Source of the DNA: Jannaschia marina | GTDB lineage: Bacteria > Pseudomonadota > Alphaproteobacteria > Rhodobacterales > Rhodobacteraceae | Direction: 5' to 3' | Assembly: GCF_013404595.1 (NCBI RefSeq) | Contig: NZ_JABVAX010000017.1 | Location: 1 to 62,327, forward strand | Length of the DNA: 62,327 nt | In this document: one piece after another, positions 1-10,482 of the stretch | How positions within the stretch are numbered: the first letter of the stretch is position 1 | Layout of the letters: each line of letters begins with the position of its first letter | Program-made: the position numbers and the translations under genes | Notes under the pieces: model-generated | What the model was told of the DNA's origin: nothing | Database searches by the model: none | What the model saw: the letters and a program-made list of their open reading frames with translations, nothing else

Positions 1-81
1 GACGGACAACCACCGGACGTGGTCTACCGCGCCGGCACGACGATCATGCAACCCGACCAGGAGGCCCAGAGAGTAGCTTAG
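1..81 (+). CDS. IS3-family transposase OrfB, C-terminal 26 residues (partial)
   Basis: Frame 1 reads into the window and stops at TAG 79-81. The visible tail has the pattern PPDVVYRAG, then QPDQEAQRVA, which resembles the C-terminal end of IS3-family integrase-type transposases. No catalytic residue is in view, so the assignment rests on this tail and on the terminal repeat about 39 bases downstream. The identical fragment occurs at the right edge on the other strand. Confidence 0.65.
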   Translation, partial: DGQPPDVVYRAGTTIMQPDQEAQRVA

Positions 82-120
82 AAAACGCCAGATCCTGTCC
101 AAGGATCGGGGAGCACCTCA
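1..120 (+). mobile_element. Right end of an IS3-family insertion sequence (left window edge)
   Basis: Bases 2-121 are the exact reverse complement of 62208-62327, so the same sequence bounds both window edges in opposite orientation. Read inward from the terminus, the element begins TGAGGTGCTCCCC and has GGACAG a few bases further in, the style of IS3-family terminal repeats (TG terminus, GGACA nearby). The end of a transposase reading frame lies just inside it. The terminus is placed at base 120; base 121 also matches at the other copy, probably by chance. The rest of the element lies outside the window. Confidence 0.8.
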
Positions 121-440
121 GTAGACATAATTTTATCGTCCTAGGTGGCGCGTGAAAATAGAGGGGAGCACCTGCCACCTGCGGAGCCCACGCCTCATTC
201 GACCGCTTGCGCGGAAGAATTGGTCATGTCTGGAACTCCGTTGATAGCGAACGCGATTCCGCGTCCGTGGGGCATAGGTAGGCTTCCGAGGCCGGGTAGT
301 CAAGAATTTCTTTTTGTAACAGTGGCTTGGCTGTTTAAACGTCGAGCGCAACATTCCCGCGATGTTGCAAAGTTGTTGCAAAATCTGAGGGGCGATGGAT
401 CGCCGCCCGACTATTTATCCAACGATTTCATGATGTTATA
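121..440. other. Non-coding stretch between IS end and tRNA-Thr
   Basis: No convincing gene. Open frames here run through the tRNA or have low-complexity, arginine-rich translations. The stretch downstream of the tRNA on the minus strand contains a GGGCG/CGCCC hairpin (about 389-408), followed by only a weak T-run, a possible tRNA terminator. An 11-base string, GGGGAGCACCT, occurs at both the IS terminus (108-118) and 163-173. Confidence 0.5.
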
Positions 441-516
441 TGGTGCCCCCACACGGACTCGAACCGCGGACCTACTGATTACAAATCAGTTGCTCTACCA
501 GCTGAGCTATAGGGGC
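441..516 (-). tRNA. tRNA-Thr (anticodon TGT)
   Basis: On the minus strand a 76-nt cloverleaf is visible. The acceptor stem GCCCCTA pairs with TGGGGGC (one G-U pair), the D-arm contains AGCTCAGCTGGTAGAGC, and the anticodon stem-loop is ACTGA-TTTGTAA-TCAGT with anticodon TGT. The T-arm contains GGTTCGAGTCC. Discriminator A and an encoded CCA follow at 441-444. The tRNA reads threonine codon ACA (and ACG by wobble). It reads away from the sulfotransferase-like gene and toward the IS terminus. Confidence 0.95.
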
Positions 517-637
517 ACGTCGCGTGCCATAACCGTCGCCGCGCGCCCAGACAAGGGGCGGCGTGGCCCGGCTTTGGCGTTTGCCTGTCCCGCTGGCCGC
601 GGCTAGGCTGGTGCAAAAGACCAGAGGGGCCGGGCCG

Positions 638-1501
638 GTGCAGATCGCTATACATCTGGGTGCACATTGCACCGACGAAGATCTGATCCTTCGGACGCTC
701 GGCGAAAACACATCCCTCCTGACGCAGCATTCCGTTGCCGTGCCGCCGGGCGGCAAGGCCCGACCGGCAATCCGCAAGGCGCTGCAGGGCGAAGCGGCAC
801 TGCTGCCGGGCGCGGCGAACCCGCTTCTGCAGGAGCTTCTGACCGATCAGGATGCGGATCGCGTCGTACTGAGCTACGAAGGATTTCTCGGTGTCTATGC
901 CAAGGTGCTGAACGGCACCGGCATGTATGCCGAGGTGGGCCGCCGCGCCGAGATGTTGCGCGATGTCTTTCCCGGTCACGAGGTCCGGTTCTATCTTGCG
1001 CTGCGCAATCCGGCCACGTTCATCCCCGCCCTTTTCGAAGCTTCCTCGGCCACCGAATTCCCGGCCTTCATCGCGGGGCAGGATCTCGCGTCGATGCTCT
1101 GGTCCGGGCCTGTCTCGCGGATCCGAGAAGCCTGTCCCGACGTGCCCCTGACGCTTTGGTGCAACGAGGATCTGCCGCTCCTGTGGCCCGATGTCCTGGG
1201 CGCGATCGCGGGTATCGACGTCGACCTCGAAGGCGAGGACGCCGTCTTGCGCCAAGTGATGACACGGGAGGGTTACAAGCGTTTCACGTCCTACCTGCGC
1301 GACAATCCCACGCGCAGCCGCGCGACATGGCGCAAGGTCGTCACCGCCTTTCTCGGGAAATACGCGGATGAAAAGGCCGTCGCGCCCGAGATCACGCTGC
1401 CGGGCTGGACCGAGGAGATGATCGTGACGCTCTCCAGCCTCTACGAGCACGACGTCGCCGCGATCCGCGCCCGCGTCGACGTCACCTTCCTCGCGCCCTG
1501 A
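638..1501 (+). CDS. Sulfotransferase-like / hypothetical protein
   Basis: A 287-residue protein with no firm assignment. The N-terminal IHLGAHCTDEDLILRTL followed later by an RFYLALRNP segment resembles the layout of sulfotransferase-like proteins common in Rhodobacteraceae: a 5' PAPS-loop-like position and then a strand with conserved Arg. A canonical PAPS-binding loop is not clear. The GTG at 638 is preferred because a GAGGGG Shine-Dalgarno lies about 8 bases upstream; GTG 611 in frame is an alternative. No signal peptide or membrane segment is visible. It converges on gapR with an 11-base gap. Confidence 0.6.
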   Translation: MQIAIHLGAHCTDEDLILRTLGENTSLLTQHSVAVPPGGKARPAIRKALQGEAALLPGAANPLLQELLTDQDADRVVLSYEGFLGVYAKVLNGTGMYAEVGRRAEMLRDVFPGHEVRFYLALRNPATFIPALFEASSATEFPAFIAGQDLASMLWSGPVSRIREACPDVPLTLWCNEDLPLLWPDVLGAIAGIDVDLEGEDAVLRQVMTREGYKRFTSYLRDNPTRSRATWRKVVTAFLGKYADEKAVAPEITLPGWTEEMIVTLSSLYEHDVAAIRARVDVTFLAP

Positions 1502-1512
1502 GGTGCGGCGGA

Positions 1513-1788
1513 TCAGCTCATGCCGAGCGCTTCCTTGTACATGTCGAGGATCGCCTCTTCCTCGGCTATGTCGTCAGGCTCCCGCCGGCGGAGTGCGATC
1601 AGCTTGCGCATGACCTTGGTGTCGTAGCCGCGGCCCTTGGCCTCGGCCATGACCTCCTTGACCTGCTCGGCGATGTCCTTCTTCTCCTGTTCGAGACGCT
1701 CGACACGCTCGATGAACTGCCGCAGCTCGTCCGCCGTCACGCGGTAGCTGTCCGCGGGTCCGTCCTCGACCACCTTGAGATCTACCAT
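1513..1788 (-). CDS. gapR: GapR-family nucleoid-associated protein (DUF2312)
   Basis: A 91-residue protein that carries the DUF2312 signature: ELRQFIERVERLEQEKKDIAEQVKEV, then AEAKGRGYDTKVMRKLI and a C-terminal EEEAILDMYKEALG. GapR proteins of alphaproteobacteria bind overtwisted, AT-rich DNA ahead of replication forks and highly transcribed genes and are usually about 90 residues, as here. The first half forms the long coiled-coil helix. The start is the methionine of MVDLKVV; upstream in-frame codons would give an atypical N-terminus overlapping the next gene's leader. Confidence 0.9.
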   Translation of the reverse strand: MVDLKVVEDGPADSYRVTADELRQFIERVERLEQEKKDIAEQVKEVMAEAKGRGYDTKVMRKLIALRRREPDDIAEEEAILDMYKEALGMS

Positions 1789-1866
1789 TCTTCCCTGCTC
1801 CTCTTGTCGGCTTTGCCGGTCTTCGCTACCGCCGGCGGCAGGGTGATGCAATCGGGAGGCCCGGGA

Positions 1867-2082
1867 ATGGCGGCATTGGTTTGGATCGGCGCGAGCCTGA
1901 CGGCGCTAGGCCTCGCGGGGCTCGTATGGTGCATCGTCGTCGCGGCGCGCGCCCGGGCGTCGGGGCTCGAAGGAGCGGAGATGGAGGCCCGACTTCGCCG
2001 GCTCGTGGCGCGCAACCTCGGGGCGCTGGCGGTTTCGGCGATCGGCCTGATGTGCGTTGTCCTGGGCGTTCTGCTGGGCTAG
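1867..2082 (+). CDS. Small two-TM membrane protein
   Basis: A 71-residue hydrophobic protein. It has an N-terminal membrane helix (about residues 2-24, ALVWIGASLTALGLAGLVW), a charged middle with RLRRLVARN, and a second helix at the C-terminus ending VVLGVLLG. The start at 1867 has GGGAGG 7 bases upstream. It resembles small hypothetical membrane proteins of Rhodobacteraceae; no function is assignable. It diverges from gapR, with about 80 bases between the starts. Confidence 0.7.
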   Translation: MAALVWIGASLTALGLAGLVWCIVVAARARASGLEGAEMEARLRRLVARNLGALAVSAIGLMCVVLGVLLG

Positions 2083-2285
2083 CCGACGCACCGGCGGGGA
2101 TCCGCGCAACACATTGTCGTAACTTGAAGATCGACGCGACCTTGGCTTGGCGTGTCCGCCTCCGAATTCAAGGTGCCGGACCCGCGCGATAGTGCCGCAG
2201 TACGGGCTTTTCCCACTGCCGCTCCTCCCTATCTGCCGCTCATCGGTCCACGCGGCCGAACTGCAATGCAAATGGGAGACATCAC

Positions 2286-2765
2286 ATGATCCGCAGAACC
2301 TTCATCGCCCTCGCCGCGACGACAGCTATCGCGATGCCCGCCTTCGCCGAAGACGCGAAGGACATCGTCGATACCGCCGCCGAAGCCGGTAGCTTCACGA
2401 CGCTCCTCGCCGCGGCCGAAGCCGCCGGTCTCGTTGAGACGCTCAAGGGCGAGGGTCCGCTCACGGTCTTCGCTCCGACCGACGACGCCTTCGCAGCCCT
2501 GCCCGAGGGCACGGTCGAAAGCCTGCTCGAGCCCGAGAACCAGGAGCAGCTGGTGAACATCCTGACCTATCACGTCGTTCCGGGCGCGGTGATGTCTGGC
2601 GATCTCTCCGACGGGCTTGAGGCGACGGCCGTGAACGAGGGCACGCTGACGATCGGCACCGAGGGCGGCGTGACCGTCAACGGCGCGAACGTGACGACGG
2701 CCGACATCGAGGCCTCGAACGGCGTGATCCACGTCATCGACGCGGTGCTTCTGCCCGAGGGCTGA
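2286..2765 (+). CDS. Secreted fasciclin (FAS1) domain protein
   Basis: A 159-residue exported protein. Residues 1-21 form a Sec signal peptide ending AFA before EDAKDI. The rest is one FAS1 domain with its two hallmark regions: H1 ([19 protein letters not shown], about residues 59-77) and the YHVVPG segment, ending in [12 protein letters not shown] (H2). Single-FAS1 periplasmic or secreted proteins are thought to act in adhesion or envelope stress; the exact role is unknown. GGGAGA precedes the start. The preceding ~200 bases contain no gene and presumably hold its promoter. Confidence 0.9.
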   Translation: MIRRTFIALAATTAIAMPAFAEDAKDIVDTAAEAGSFTTLLAAAEAAGLVETLKGEGPLTVFAPTDDAFAALPEGTVESLLEPENQEQLVNILTYHVVPGAVMSGDLSDGLEATAVNEGTLTIGTEGGVTVNGANVTTADIEASNGVIHVIDAVLLPEG

Positions 2766-2784
2766 GCGACGCAGGGCGGGCGGG

Positions 2785-3834
<1,050 letters not shown>

Positions 3835-3898
3835 GGTCGAACCTCGATCACTGTCTCCCGATCACCCTAGACAGCCGCGCCCCTCTGCGGCAAGCGTT

Positions 3899-3914
3899 TT
3901 GCAAGCGTATGCAA
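3899..3914. promoter_or_regulatory. Putative LacI/GntR-type operator, TTGCAAGCGTATGCAA
   Basis: An imperfect 16-bp dyad centred on CG, with arms TTGCAAGC and GTATGCAA. It lies between the divergent ABC ATPase and SnoaL-like genes and overlaps the ribosome-binding region of the latter. A site with the same arms (TTGAATACGTATGCAA) lies upstream of the hpsN-like gene at 12136-12151; the two share the 9 bases CGTATGCAA. Regulation by one repressor is inferred; no LacI-family regulator is in the window. Confidence 0.4.
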
Positions 3915-3924
3915 GGAGACGACC

Positions 3925-4920
3925 ATGCCCTTCGACACCGCCGCCTCCAGAACGGGCGCCCTGCACGTTCTCGAGGCCTTCGCCGCCGGAGACGACAGCC
4001 GCATCCTGCCGGATGCGCCGGTCGACGCGCCCGCGCCCTTCGGGGCGATGGACGGTGCGGGCTATGGCGAGCTTATGGCCGCGCTGCGACGGGCGCTCCC
4101 CGATCTGGAGCGACGCGACGAGATCCTCCTTGCCGGTCCGAACCGGCCCGATACCCGCTGGACGCAACATCGCGCACCGACACTCGTCGCGACGCTCGGC
4201 TCCTACATGGGCACCTTCCGCGCCCCCTTCGCCGACATTCCGCCGACGCAGGGCTTGGTCACGCTCACCTACGGCGAGGCCCACCACATCGAAGACGGTC
4301 GCATCCAAGCGTCCTGGCTGCTGTGGGACATCGCGGGACTGATGCGTCAGGCCGGATGCTGGCCCATGGGACCATCCCTCGGGGTGCCCGGTCACTGGCC
4401 CGCCCCCCGAGGCGGCCACGGCCTGCGCCTTGCCCCGGCCGAAGACGCGGGCAGCCTCGACCGCGTGCTGGCGATGCACGACGCGCTTCACCTCTTCGAC
4501 GGCGAAAACATCGACTCGATGCCGATGGAGGCCTGGGCGCAGGACTTCATGTACTACGCAGCCGGCAACATCGGGGCCTGCCGCGGCCTCGACGGCTTCC
4601 GCGCGCATCATCAGATCCCGTTTCTGCGCGCCTTTCCGGACCGCAAGGGTGCCGGCCATTTCGTGCGCCTTTCGGATGGCCCCTTCGCGGTGACGGGGGG
4701 CGACGTGCTCTGCCCGCACACCGGCGCGGACTACTTCGGCATCCCAGCCACGGGTCGGGATCTGCGATTCCGGGTGATGGACTTCTACCGCTTCGACGAA
4801 ACCGGCCGCATCGCCGAGAACTGGCTGCCGAACGACACGATCGGCCTGATGGCGCAGATGGGCGTCGACGTCATGGCGCGGATGCGTCACCTGACCGGTC
4901 AGCCGCGCCGGCAGTTGTAG
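3925..4920 (+). CDS. Tandem SnoaL-like (NTF2-fold) protein
   Basis: A 331-residue cytoplasmic protein with two NTF2/SnoaL-like halves. Each half has the typical pattern of an F/L-rich helix, WAQDF or LMAALRR, then a strand pair ending in EDGRIQASWLLWD (about residues 121-133) or FDETGRIAENWLPND (about 293-307). Such proteins are often annotated as ester cyclase or NTF2 family; the substrate is unknown. AAGGAGA lies before the ATG. The divergent sugar-type ABC ATPase and a shared operator-like dyad suggest co-regulation with carbohydrate or sulfonate uptake. Confidence 0.75.
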   Translation: MPFDTAASRTGALHVLEAFAAGDDSRILPDAPVDAPAPFGAMDGAGYGELMAALRRALPDLERRDEILLAGPNRPDTRWTQHRAPTLVATLGSYMGTFRAPFADIPPTQGLVTLTYGEAHHIEDGRIQASWLLWDIAGLMRQAGCWPMGPSLGVPGHWPAPRGGHGLRLAPAEDAGSLDRVLAMHDALHLFDGENIDSMPMEAWAQDFMYYAAGNIGACRGLDGFRAHHQIPFLRAFPDRKGAGHFVRLSDGPFAVTGGDVLCPHTGADYFGIPATGRDLRFRVMDFYRFDETGRIAENWLPNDTIGLMAQMGVDVMARMRHLTGQPRRQL

Positions 4921-4921
4921 C

Positions 4922-5920
4922 CTAGTCGCGAAGCCTTTGCCCGAGGGCAATCAGCTCGGGCACGAGCGCCCCGTAGGCGCGGCCCTGCTGGGGGTTCGAC
5001 GCGTTGCCCGCCGCCGCCCGCGCCCCGACGCCCGCAAGGATCGCCGCGAGGCGATAGGCCGAAAGCACCATCCACGCCGACCAGTCGGTCACCGCGATGC
5101 CGCTCGCCGCCGACCATCGCGCGACGTAGGCAGCCTCCTCCGGCAGGCCCAGTGCGCCCCGGTCCAGACCGCCGAGACCGCGCAGCGGGCCGCCATGGGG
5201 CAGATGCCACTGCATGCATTGATAGGCGATGTCGGCCATCGGATGGCCGAGCGTCGACAGCTCCCAGTCAAGGAGGCCGATCACCCGCGGCTCCTCGGGG
5301 TGGAAGATCATGTTGTCGAGCCGAAAATCTCCATGCACGAGCGCCGGCGGGGCCGGGTCGACCGCCTGACCTGCAAGCCAATCGCCAAGATCCAACATGC
5401 CGGGGTCGGGCGTCTCCACGCTGGCTGCATATTGCCGTGTCCAGAGCGAAACCTGCCGCGCGAAGAATCCCTCGGCCCGCCCGTAGTCGGCCAGACCGAC
5501 GGTCACCGGATCGACGCGAGCGAGCGCCGACAGCACGTCGTTCATCGCGGCATAGATCGCCGCGCGGCCCTCGACCTCCGGCAGGGCCGGATCCCAGAAG
5601 ATGCGCCCGGCGAGGTGCTCCATGACGTAGAAGTCGCGCCCGAGCGGGTTCGCCCCGTCCGCCAGCAGGATCATCCGGGGCACCGGCACCGCGCTTTCCG
5701 CGAGCGCCGCCATCACGCGATACTCCCGGTCGACCATGTGCGCCTTCGGCAGCAGCGGCCCCGGCGGCTTCGCGCGCAGGACGAGTGGCCCGGCATCGGT
5801 GTCAAGCGCCCAGGTGGGGTTCGACTGCCCGGTTCCGAACCGGCGCGCCCCGGTGATACGGGGGCGGCCCGGCAGGCGCGGGCCGAGCCAATCGGCGAGA
5901 TCGGGGGGCAATCCATCCAT
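4922..5920 (-). CDS. Phosphotransferase family protein (APH-like, ACAD10-type)
   Basis: A 332-residue protein of the aminoglycoside-phosphotransferase fold. Visible motifs are the N-lobe ([12 protein letters not shown], then VLRAKPPG with the ATP-binding Lys), the Brenner-type catalytic loop [13 protein letters not shown] (about residues 198-210) and the metal-binding [11 protein letters not shown]. This subfamily is usually found beside acyl-CoA dehydrogenases and may phosphorylate hydroxyacyl-CoA-type substrates. Here an acyl-CoA dehydrogenase is divergently transcribed from 57 bases away. The start [11 protein letters not shown] is chosen because a longer frame would run back through the neighbour. 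Confidence 0.85.
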   Translation of the reverse strand: MDGLPPDLADWLGPRLPGRPRITGARRFGTGQSNPTWALDTDAGPLVLRAKPPGPLLPKAHMVDREYRVMAALAESAVPVPRMILLADGANPLGRDFYVMEHLAGRIFWDPALPEVEGRAAIYAAMNDVLSALARVDPVTVGLADYGRAEGFFARQVSLWTRQYAASVETPDPGMLDLGDWLAGQAVDPAPPALVHGDFRLDNMIFHPEEPRVIGLLDWELSTLGHPMADIAYQCMQWHLPHGGPLRGLGGLDRGALGLPEEAAYVARWSAASGIAVTDWSAWMVLSAYRLAAILAGVGARAAAGNASNPQQGRAYGALVPELIALGQRLRD

Positions 5921-5977
5921 GGTGGCAGGGTTGCGCGCCCGTCGCGCGCTGGCAAGAGTGGCGCGAGGGAGGACGCC

Positions 5978-7216
5978 ATGGATATCGGACTGAGCGAGAG
6001 AGGCCACACGCTGCGGGATGCGGTCGCTGCGATGGTGCGCGAGGAGATCGCCCCCCGCGACGCCGAGTTCCATGCCGAAACGGGGCGCGGCGACGACCGC
6101 TGGCAGCACACGGCGCGTCAGACGGAAATCCTTGAAACCCTCAAGCAGATCGCTCGCGCCCGTGGCCTCTGGAACCTGTGGCAGACCCATCTACCTGGTG
6201 GGCCCGGCATCACAACGGTCGACTACGCCTGGATTGCCGAGGAGATGGGCCGATCGTGGCTCGCGCCCGAGGTCTTCAACTGCAACGCGCCCGACACCGG
6301 CAACATGGAGGTCTTCGCCCGCTACGGCACCGAGGCGATGAAGTCGCGCTGGCTTGCGCCCCTCATGGCCGGGGAAATCCGCTCCGCCTACCTGATGACC
6401 GAGCCGAAGGTCGCCTCCTCCGATGCGACGAACATCGCGCTCCGCTGCCACCGCGATGGCGACGACTGGGTTCTCAACGGCGAGAAGTGGTGGGCCACGG
6501 GCGCTGGCGATCCGCGCTGCGCCGTCCATATCGTCATGTGCCGCACCGCCGACGACGGGCCGCGCCACGCGCAGCACTCCATGGTGGTGGTGCCGAGCGA
6601 CACGCTGGGCGTTGAAATCCTGCGGGGGATGCAGGTCTTCGGCGACGACGAGGCCCCGCACGGACACATGCACATCCGATATACGAACGTGCGCGTTCCG
6701 CTCGACGCGATGCTGCTCGGCGAAGGCCGGGGCTTCGAGATCGCGCAGGGACGGCTCGGGCCGGGGCGCATCCACCATTGCATGCGCGCGGTCGGCATGG
6801 CTGAGAAGTGCCTCGACCTGATGATCGCGCGCGGGGCGGACCGGCGGGCCTTCGGGCAGGACATCAAGGACCTCGGCGGCAACCCCGACCGCATCGCCGA
6901 GGCGCGCATCAAGATCGACGCCGCGCGCCTGATGTGTCTGCGCGCGGCCGCCGAGATGGACGCCGCCGAGGCCGAGACGGGCGACATGAAACGCGCCGCG
7001 CCCTTCATCAGCCAGGCCAAGGTCTTCGTGCCTCTCGCCGCGCTCGAGGTCTGCGACGCGGCGATCCAGATGCACGGCGCGACCGGCGTGAGCCAGGATA
7101 CCGATCTCGCCCGCACCTACGCTCACCTGCGCACCCTGCGGCTCGTCGACGGGCCCGACGCCGTCCACCTGCGCAGCGTCACCCGCGCCGAGCTTCGCGC
7201 CCGCGGCCTGCGCTGA
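5978..7216 (+). CDS. Acyl-CoA dehydrogenase family protein
   Basis: A 412-residue flavoprotein of the long-chain ACAD11-like type. It has an N-terminal helical domain, the FAD/acyl-binding segment [17 protein letters not shown] (about residues 130-146) with [12 protein letters not shown], and the C-terminal region with [26 protein letters not shown] and the terminal [28 protein letters not shown]. The predicted reaction is alpha,beta-dehydrogenation of an acyl-CoA. A GAGGGAGGA Shine-Dalgarno precedes ATG 5978. It pairs with the divergent phosphotransferase-like gene, a combination seen in ACAD10/ACAD11-type pathways acting on 4-hydroxy acids. Confidence 0.9.
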   Translation: MDIGLSERGHTLRDAVAAMVREEIAPRDAEFHAETGRGDDRWQHTARQTEILETLKQIARARGLWNLWQTHLPGGPGITTVDYAWIAEEMGRSWLAPEVFNCNAPDTGNMEVFARYGTEAMKSRWLAPLMAGEIRSAYLMTEPKVASSDATNIALRCHRDGDDWVLNGEKWWATGAGDPRCAVHIVMCRTADDGPRHAQHSMVVVPSDTLGVEILRGMQVFGDDEAPHGHMHIRYTNVRVPLDAMLLGEGRGFEIAQGRLGPGRIHHCMRAVGMAEKCLDLMIARGADRRAFGQDIKDLGGNPDRIAEARIKIDAARLMCLRAAAEMDAAEAETGDMKRAAPFISQAKVFVPLAALEVCDAAIQMHGATGVSQDTDLARTYAHLRTLRLVDGPDAVHLRSVTRAELRARGLR

Positions 7217-7282
7217 CGCTGCGGAACACCGGGCCCCCTCGCGCGTTCGAATGACAGGAAACCTGCATCAGGAGTGTTCAAG

Positions 7283-7501
7283 ATGGCCAAGACCTACAAC
7301 GTCGGCGACAAGGTGAAATGGGAGTGGGGCAACGGCACCGCCGAAGGCACCGTCGAGAAGACCTACACTCAGAAGATCACCCGCAAGCTCGGCGGCAGCG
7401 AGGTAACCCGCGACGGTTCGGACGACGACCCCGCGCTCTATATCGAGCAGGAGGACGGCGACGGCGTCTTGAAGCTCTCGTCGGAAGTGCGCGCGGCCTG
7501 A
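7283..7501 (+). CDS. DUF2945 / hypervirulence-associated TUDOR-domain small protein
   Basis: A 72-residue protein with the DUF2945 pattern: YNVGDKVKWEWGNGTAEGTV, then EKTYTQKITRKLGGSEVTRDGSDDDPALYIEQEDGDGVLKLSSEV. These small SH3/TUDOR-like proteins are widespread, often stress-associated, and of unknown biochemistry. The start at 7283 is favoured by AGGAG at 7270-7274. The VOC gene follows after 25 bases. Confidence 0.85.
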   Translation: MAKTYNVGDKVKWEWGNGTAEGTVEKTYTQKITRKLGGSEVTRDGSDDDPALYIEQEDGDGVLKLSSEVRAA

Positions 7502-7526
7502 AAGGCAGCCGGGAAGGACCGACCGG

Positions 7527-8087
7527 ATGGAAAAGCTCCCGACACAGGGCCTGCACCACATCACGCTGATGGGGGCCGACCGCCAGACCTCCATCGAGTT
7601 CTGGGAAGGCGTTCTCGGGATGCCCTTCCTCTTCGAGCAGCCAAACCTCGACGACCCCGAGCAGGGGCATCTCTACTTCGATCCGGGCGACGGCCGGCTC
7701 ATTACGATCTTCACGAACGAGGCCCGCAGCCCCGATCCGGCGCGCACCCCGACCGATGCGGGCTGCGTCCACCACATCGCCTTCGCGGTCAGTCAGGCCA
7801 CCTACAGCCAGCTCGTCGCCCGACTCGATTCACGTGGCATCGACCACTCGGGCGAGAAGGATCGAGGCTTCATGAACTCGATCTACTTCCAGGATCCGCT
7901 GGGGATGCTCATCGAACTCGCGTCGTACAAATTCGTGCCTCCAGAGGGCGCGACGCACGCCGACGTTCTCCACGAAGCACACCTGGTCCGCGTGGCCGCG
8001 GGAGACGACGCCATCGCCGACCCGCATATCGCGGACGCCATCGCGCGTCTGAGCCGACGCCGGCACCGCAGCCTGTCGGACGGCTGA
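7527..8087 (+). CDS. VOC (glyoxalase/dioxygenase) family protein
   Basis: A 186-residue protein with two beta-alpha-beta-beta-beta modules. The first begins GLHHITLMGADRQTSIEFWEGVLG (metal-binding His near residue 11) and includes LYFDPGDGRLITIF. The second begins CVHHIAFAV and ends SIYFQDPLGMLIELA, placing the acidic metal ligand at the Glu. Members include ring-cleaving dioxygenases and lyases; the substrate cannot be predicted. The C-terminal 45 residues extend beyond the fold. It is probably co-transcribed with the small TUDOR-like gene upstream. Confidence 0.85.
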   Translation: MEKLPTQGLHHITLMGADRQTSIEFWEGVLGMPFLFEQPNLDDPEQGHLYFDPGDGRLITIFTNEARSPDPARTPTDAGCVHHIAFAVSQATYSQLVARLDSRGIDHSGEKDRGFMNSIYFQDPLGMLIELASYKFVPPEGATHADVLHEAHLVRVAAGDDAIADPHIADAIARLSRRRHRSLSDG

Positions 8088-8099
8088 TCTTCCGCGTGG

Positions 8100-10388
8100 T
8101 TACCCGTAGTGCGTCACCGGCGTCCCGGCGAGCGCCGAGATGTTCAGAAGACCCCGCGCCGTAATCGACGGTGTGACGATGTGGGCCTTGTTCCCCATCC
8201 CCATCAGGATCGGACCGACCTCTAGCCCCCCGGCCCGGGCCTTCAGGATGTTGCGCGTGGCCCCGGCGGCATCGGTCGAGGCGAAGACGAGCACATTCGC
8301 GGGCCCGTTCATCCGGCAGTCGGCCAGGAAGCGGGCGCGCAACTCGGGGTCGAGCGCCGCGTCGACGTTCATCTCGCCCTCGTACTGGAAGTCGAGCGCC
8401 ATCGCGTCGAGCCGCGCCATGGCGGCCCGCATGCATTGCCCGGAGGCCGAGTCGAGGTTCCCGAACTGCGACCCCGAGCAGAGCGCGATCCGCGGCTCCA
8501 CTCCGAAGCGGCGCACATGGCGGGCGCAGGCGATCACCGTCTCGGCGATCTGATCGGGCGTCGGCTGCGCGTGGACATGGGTATCGGCGATGAAGAGCGG
8601 GCCGTCCTCCAGGATCATCAGGCTGAGCGCACCGACGGGGTGCAGCCCGCCCTGCCCCAGCACGTCGGTCACGTAGCGCAGATGCCAGAGGAACTGCCCG
8701 AAGGTGCCGCATATGAGCGAGTCCGCCTCGCCCCGGTGCACCATGACCGCCCCGATCGCCGTGGTGTTCGTCCGCATGACGGCGCGCGCCAGATCGGTGG
8801 CGACGCCCCGGCGGGCCATCAGCGCATGATACGTCTCCCAATAGTCGCGATAGCGCGGGTCGCTCTCGGGGTTCACCACTTCGAAGTCGCGGTCGACGAC
8901 GAGGGCAAGGCCTGCACGTTCGATCCGGGTGTCGATGACGTCGGGGCGACCGATGAGGATCGGAATGTCGGTCGTCTCCTCGATCATTGCGTGCGCGGCC
9001 CTGAGAACCCGTTCGTCCTCCCCCTCGGCGAAGACGATGCGCCGCTGTGCCTGCGCGGCGGCGGCGAAGACGGGACGCATGATCATCGAGGATTTGAAGA
9101 CGCTGGCGTCGAGATTGGCCTTGTAGGCCTTCATGTCGTCGATGGGTCGGGTGGCGACGCCCGACTCCATGGCGGCCTCGGCCACGGCACTCGCGACGAC
9201 GCCCATGAGCCGCGGATCGAAAGGCTTCGGGATCAGGTAATCGGCCCCGAAGGTCAGTTGCTCCCCCTGATAGGCGGCGGCCGCCTCGGCCGACGTCGTG
9301 GCACGGGCGAGCGCGGCGATGCCCTCGACACAGCCCACCTTCATCGCCTCGTTGATCTCCGTCGCGCCGACGTCGAGCGCGCCGCGAAAGATGAACGGGA
9401 AGCAAAGGACGTTGTTCACCTGGTTCGGGTGGTCGCTGCGCCCCGTCGCGATCACAGCGTCGGGCGCGGTCGACTTGGCGAGGTCGTAGACGATCTCGGG
9501 GTTCGGGTTCGCGAGCGCGAAGATGATCGGTTTCGCGGACATCCTGGCCACCATCTCGGGCTTGAGGACACCCGGTCCCGACAGCCCGAGGAACAGATCC
9601 GCCCCCTCGATCACGTCATCCAGCGTTCGCGGACCGCCCGACTGGGCGAAGGCCGCCTTCTCCTCTGTCATATCCTCGGTCCGGCCCTCGTGGACGAGGC
9701 CGGCGAGATCGCAGAGAAAGACGTTCTCCCGCTTCACGCCAAGCGTGACGAGCATGTTGAGGCAGGCGATCCCGGCCGCGCCGCCGCCGGTCGAGACGAC
9801 CTTGATGTCGCCCCAGTCACGCCCGGTCAGTCGCAACGCATTCAGCGCGGCAGCCCCGACGACGATCGCCGTGCCGTGCTGATCGTCGTGGAAGACGGGG
9901 ATGTTCATCCGTTCCCGGCAGAGACGTTCGACGACGAAGCAGTCAGGAGCCTTGATGTCCTCGAGGTTGATCGCACCGAAGGTCGGCTCCAGCGCGCAGA
10001 CGATGTCGGCGAGCCGCCGGGGGTCGCTCTCGTTCACCTCGATATCGAAGCAGTCGATGCCGGCGAACTTCTTGAAGAGCACCGCCTTGCCCTCCATCAC
10101 CGGCTTGGAGGCGAGCGCGCCGATGTTGCCCAGACCGAGGACGGCCGTGCCGTTCGATACGACGGCGACGAGGTTGCCACGCGCGGTGTAGTCGCGCGCC
10201 GTCTCGGGGTTCTCGTGGATCGCGGTGGAGGCATCGGCGACGCCCGGCGAATAGGCCCGCGCGAGGTCGCGACCATTGGCGAGCGGCTTCGTCGCGCGGA
10301 TTTCGAGCTTCCCGGGTTTCGGATGCTGATGGTAGTGCAACGCTGCCTGGCGCTGTGCGGCCTGGCTGTCGTCGGTCGGGTCGGTCAT
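8100..10388 (-). CDS. maeB: NADP-dependent malic enzyme with phosphotransacetylase-like domain (MaeB)
   Basis: A 762-residue fusion. Residues about 1-430 are malic enzyme: [13 protein letters not shown] (catalytic Tyr), [16 protein letters not shown] (catalytic Lys), [10 protein letters not shown] (metal-binding Asp) and a nucleotide loop [10 protein letters not shown]. Residues about 440-762 form the phosphate-acetyltransferase-like domain, which in MaeB is regulatory rather than catalytic. The enzyme decarboxylates malate to pyruvate with NADPH production, supporting gluconeogenic growth on C4 acids. The length is normal for the family. A perfect 14-bp palindrome lies 30 bases upstream of the start. 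Confidence 0.95.
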   Translation of the reverse strand: MTDPTDDSQAAQRQAALHYHQHPKPGKLEIRATKPLANGRDLARAYSPGVADASTAIHENPETARDYTARGNLVAVVSNGTAVLGLGNIGALASKPVMEGKAVLFKKFAGIDCFDIEVNESDPRRLADIVCALEPTFGAINLEDIKAPDCFVVERLCRERMNIPVFHDDQHGTAIVVGAAALNALRLTGRDWGDIKVVSTGGGAAGIACLNMLVTLGVKRENVFLCDLAGLVHEGRTEDMTEEKAAFAQSGGPRTLDDVIEGADLFLGLSGPGVLKPEMVARMSAKPIIFALANPNPEIVYDLAKSTAPDAVIATGRSDHPNQVNNVLCFPFIFRGALDVGATEINEAMKVGCVEGIAALARATTSAEAAAAYQGEQLTFGADYLIPKPFDPRLMGVVASAVAEAAMESGVATRPIDDMKAYKANLDASVFKSSMIMRPVFAAAAQAQRRIVFAEGEDERVLRAAHAMIEETTDIPILIGRPDVIDTRIERAGLALVVDRDFEVVNPESDPRYRDYWETYHALMARRGVATDLARAVMRTNTTAIGAVMVHRGEADSLICGTFGQFLWHLRYVTDVLGQGGLHPVGALSLMILEDGPLFIADTHVHAQPTPDQIAETVIACARHVRRFGVEPRIALCSGSQFGNLDSASGQCMRAAMARLDAMALDFQYEGEMNVDAALDPELRARFLADCRMNGPANVLVFASTDAAGATRNILKARAGGLEVGPILMGMGNKAHIVTPSITARGLLNISALAGTPVTHYG

Positions 10389-10417
10389 CGCGGAATCCTC
10401 GGTCTGGCTCGCGATTT

Positions 10418-10431
10418 GTTTAACGTTAAAC
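10418..10431. promoter_or_regulatory. Perfect palindrome GTTTAACGTTAAAC upstream of maeB
   Basis: A CG-centred, 14-bp perfect inverted repeat, 30 bases before the maeB start. This is the size and symmetry of a LacI-family repressor site. It lies in a short AT-rich patch within an otherwise high-GC region. Its function as an operator for carbon-source control of malic enzyme is inferred. Confidence 0.5.
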
Positions 10432-10482
10432 CAAACTCCTCGGCCAGCCTGAATTTCCGCAACGGCACCCGTGTGACCCGCC

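Noticed and set aside
163..173. GGGGAGCACCT matching the IS terminus
   Set aside because: Only 11 bases match and the adjoining sequence does not; it may be chance and is not a second IS end.
145..606. Open frame across the tRNA-Thr region
   Set aside because: It runs antisense through a well-formed tRNA, with no Shine-Dalgarno and a low-complexity translation.
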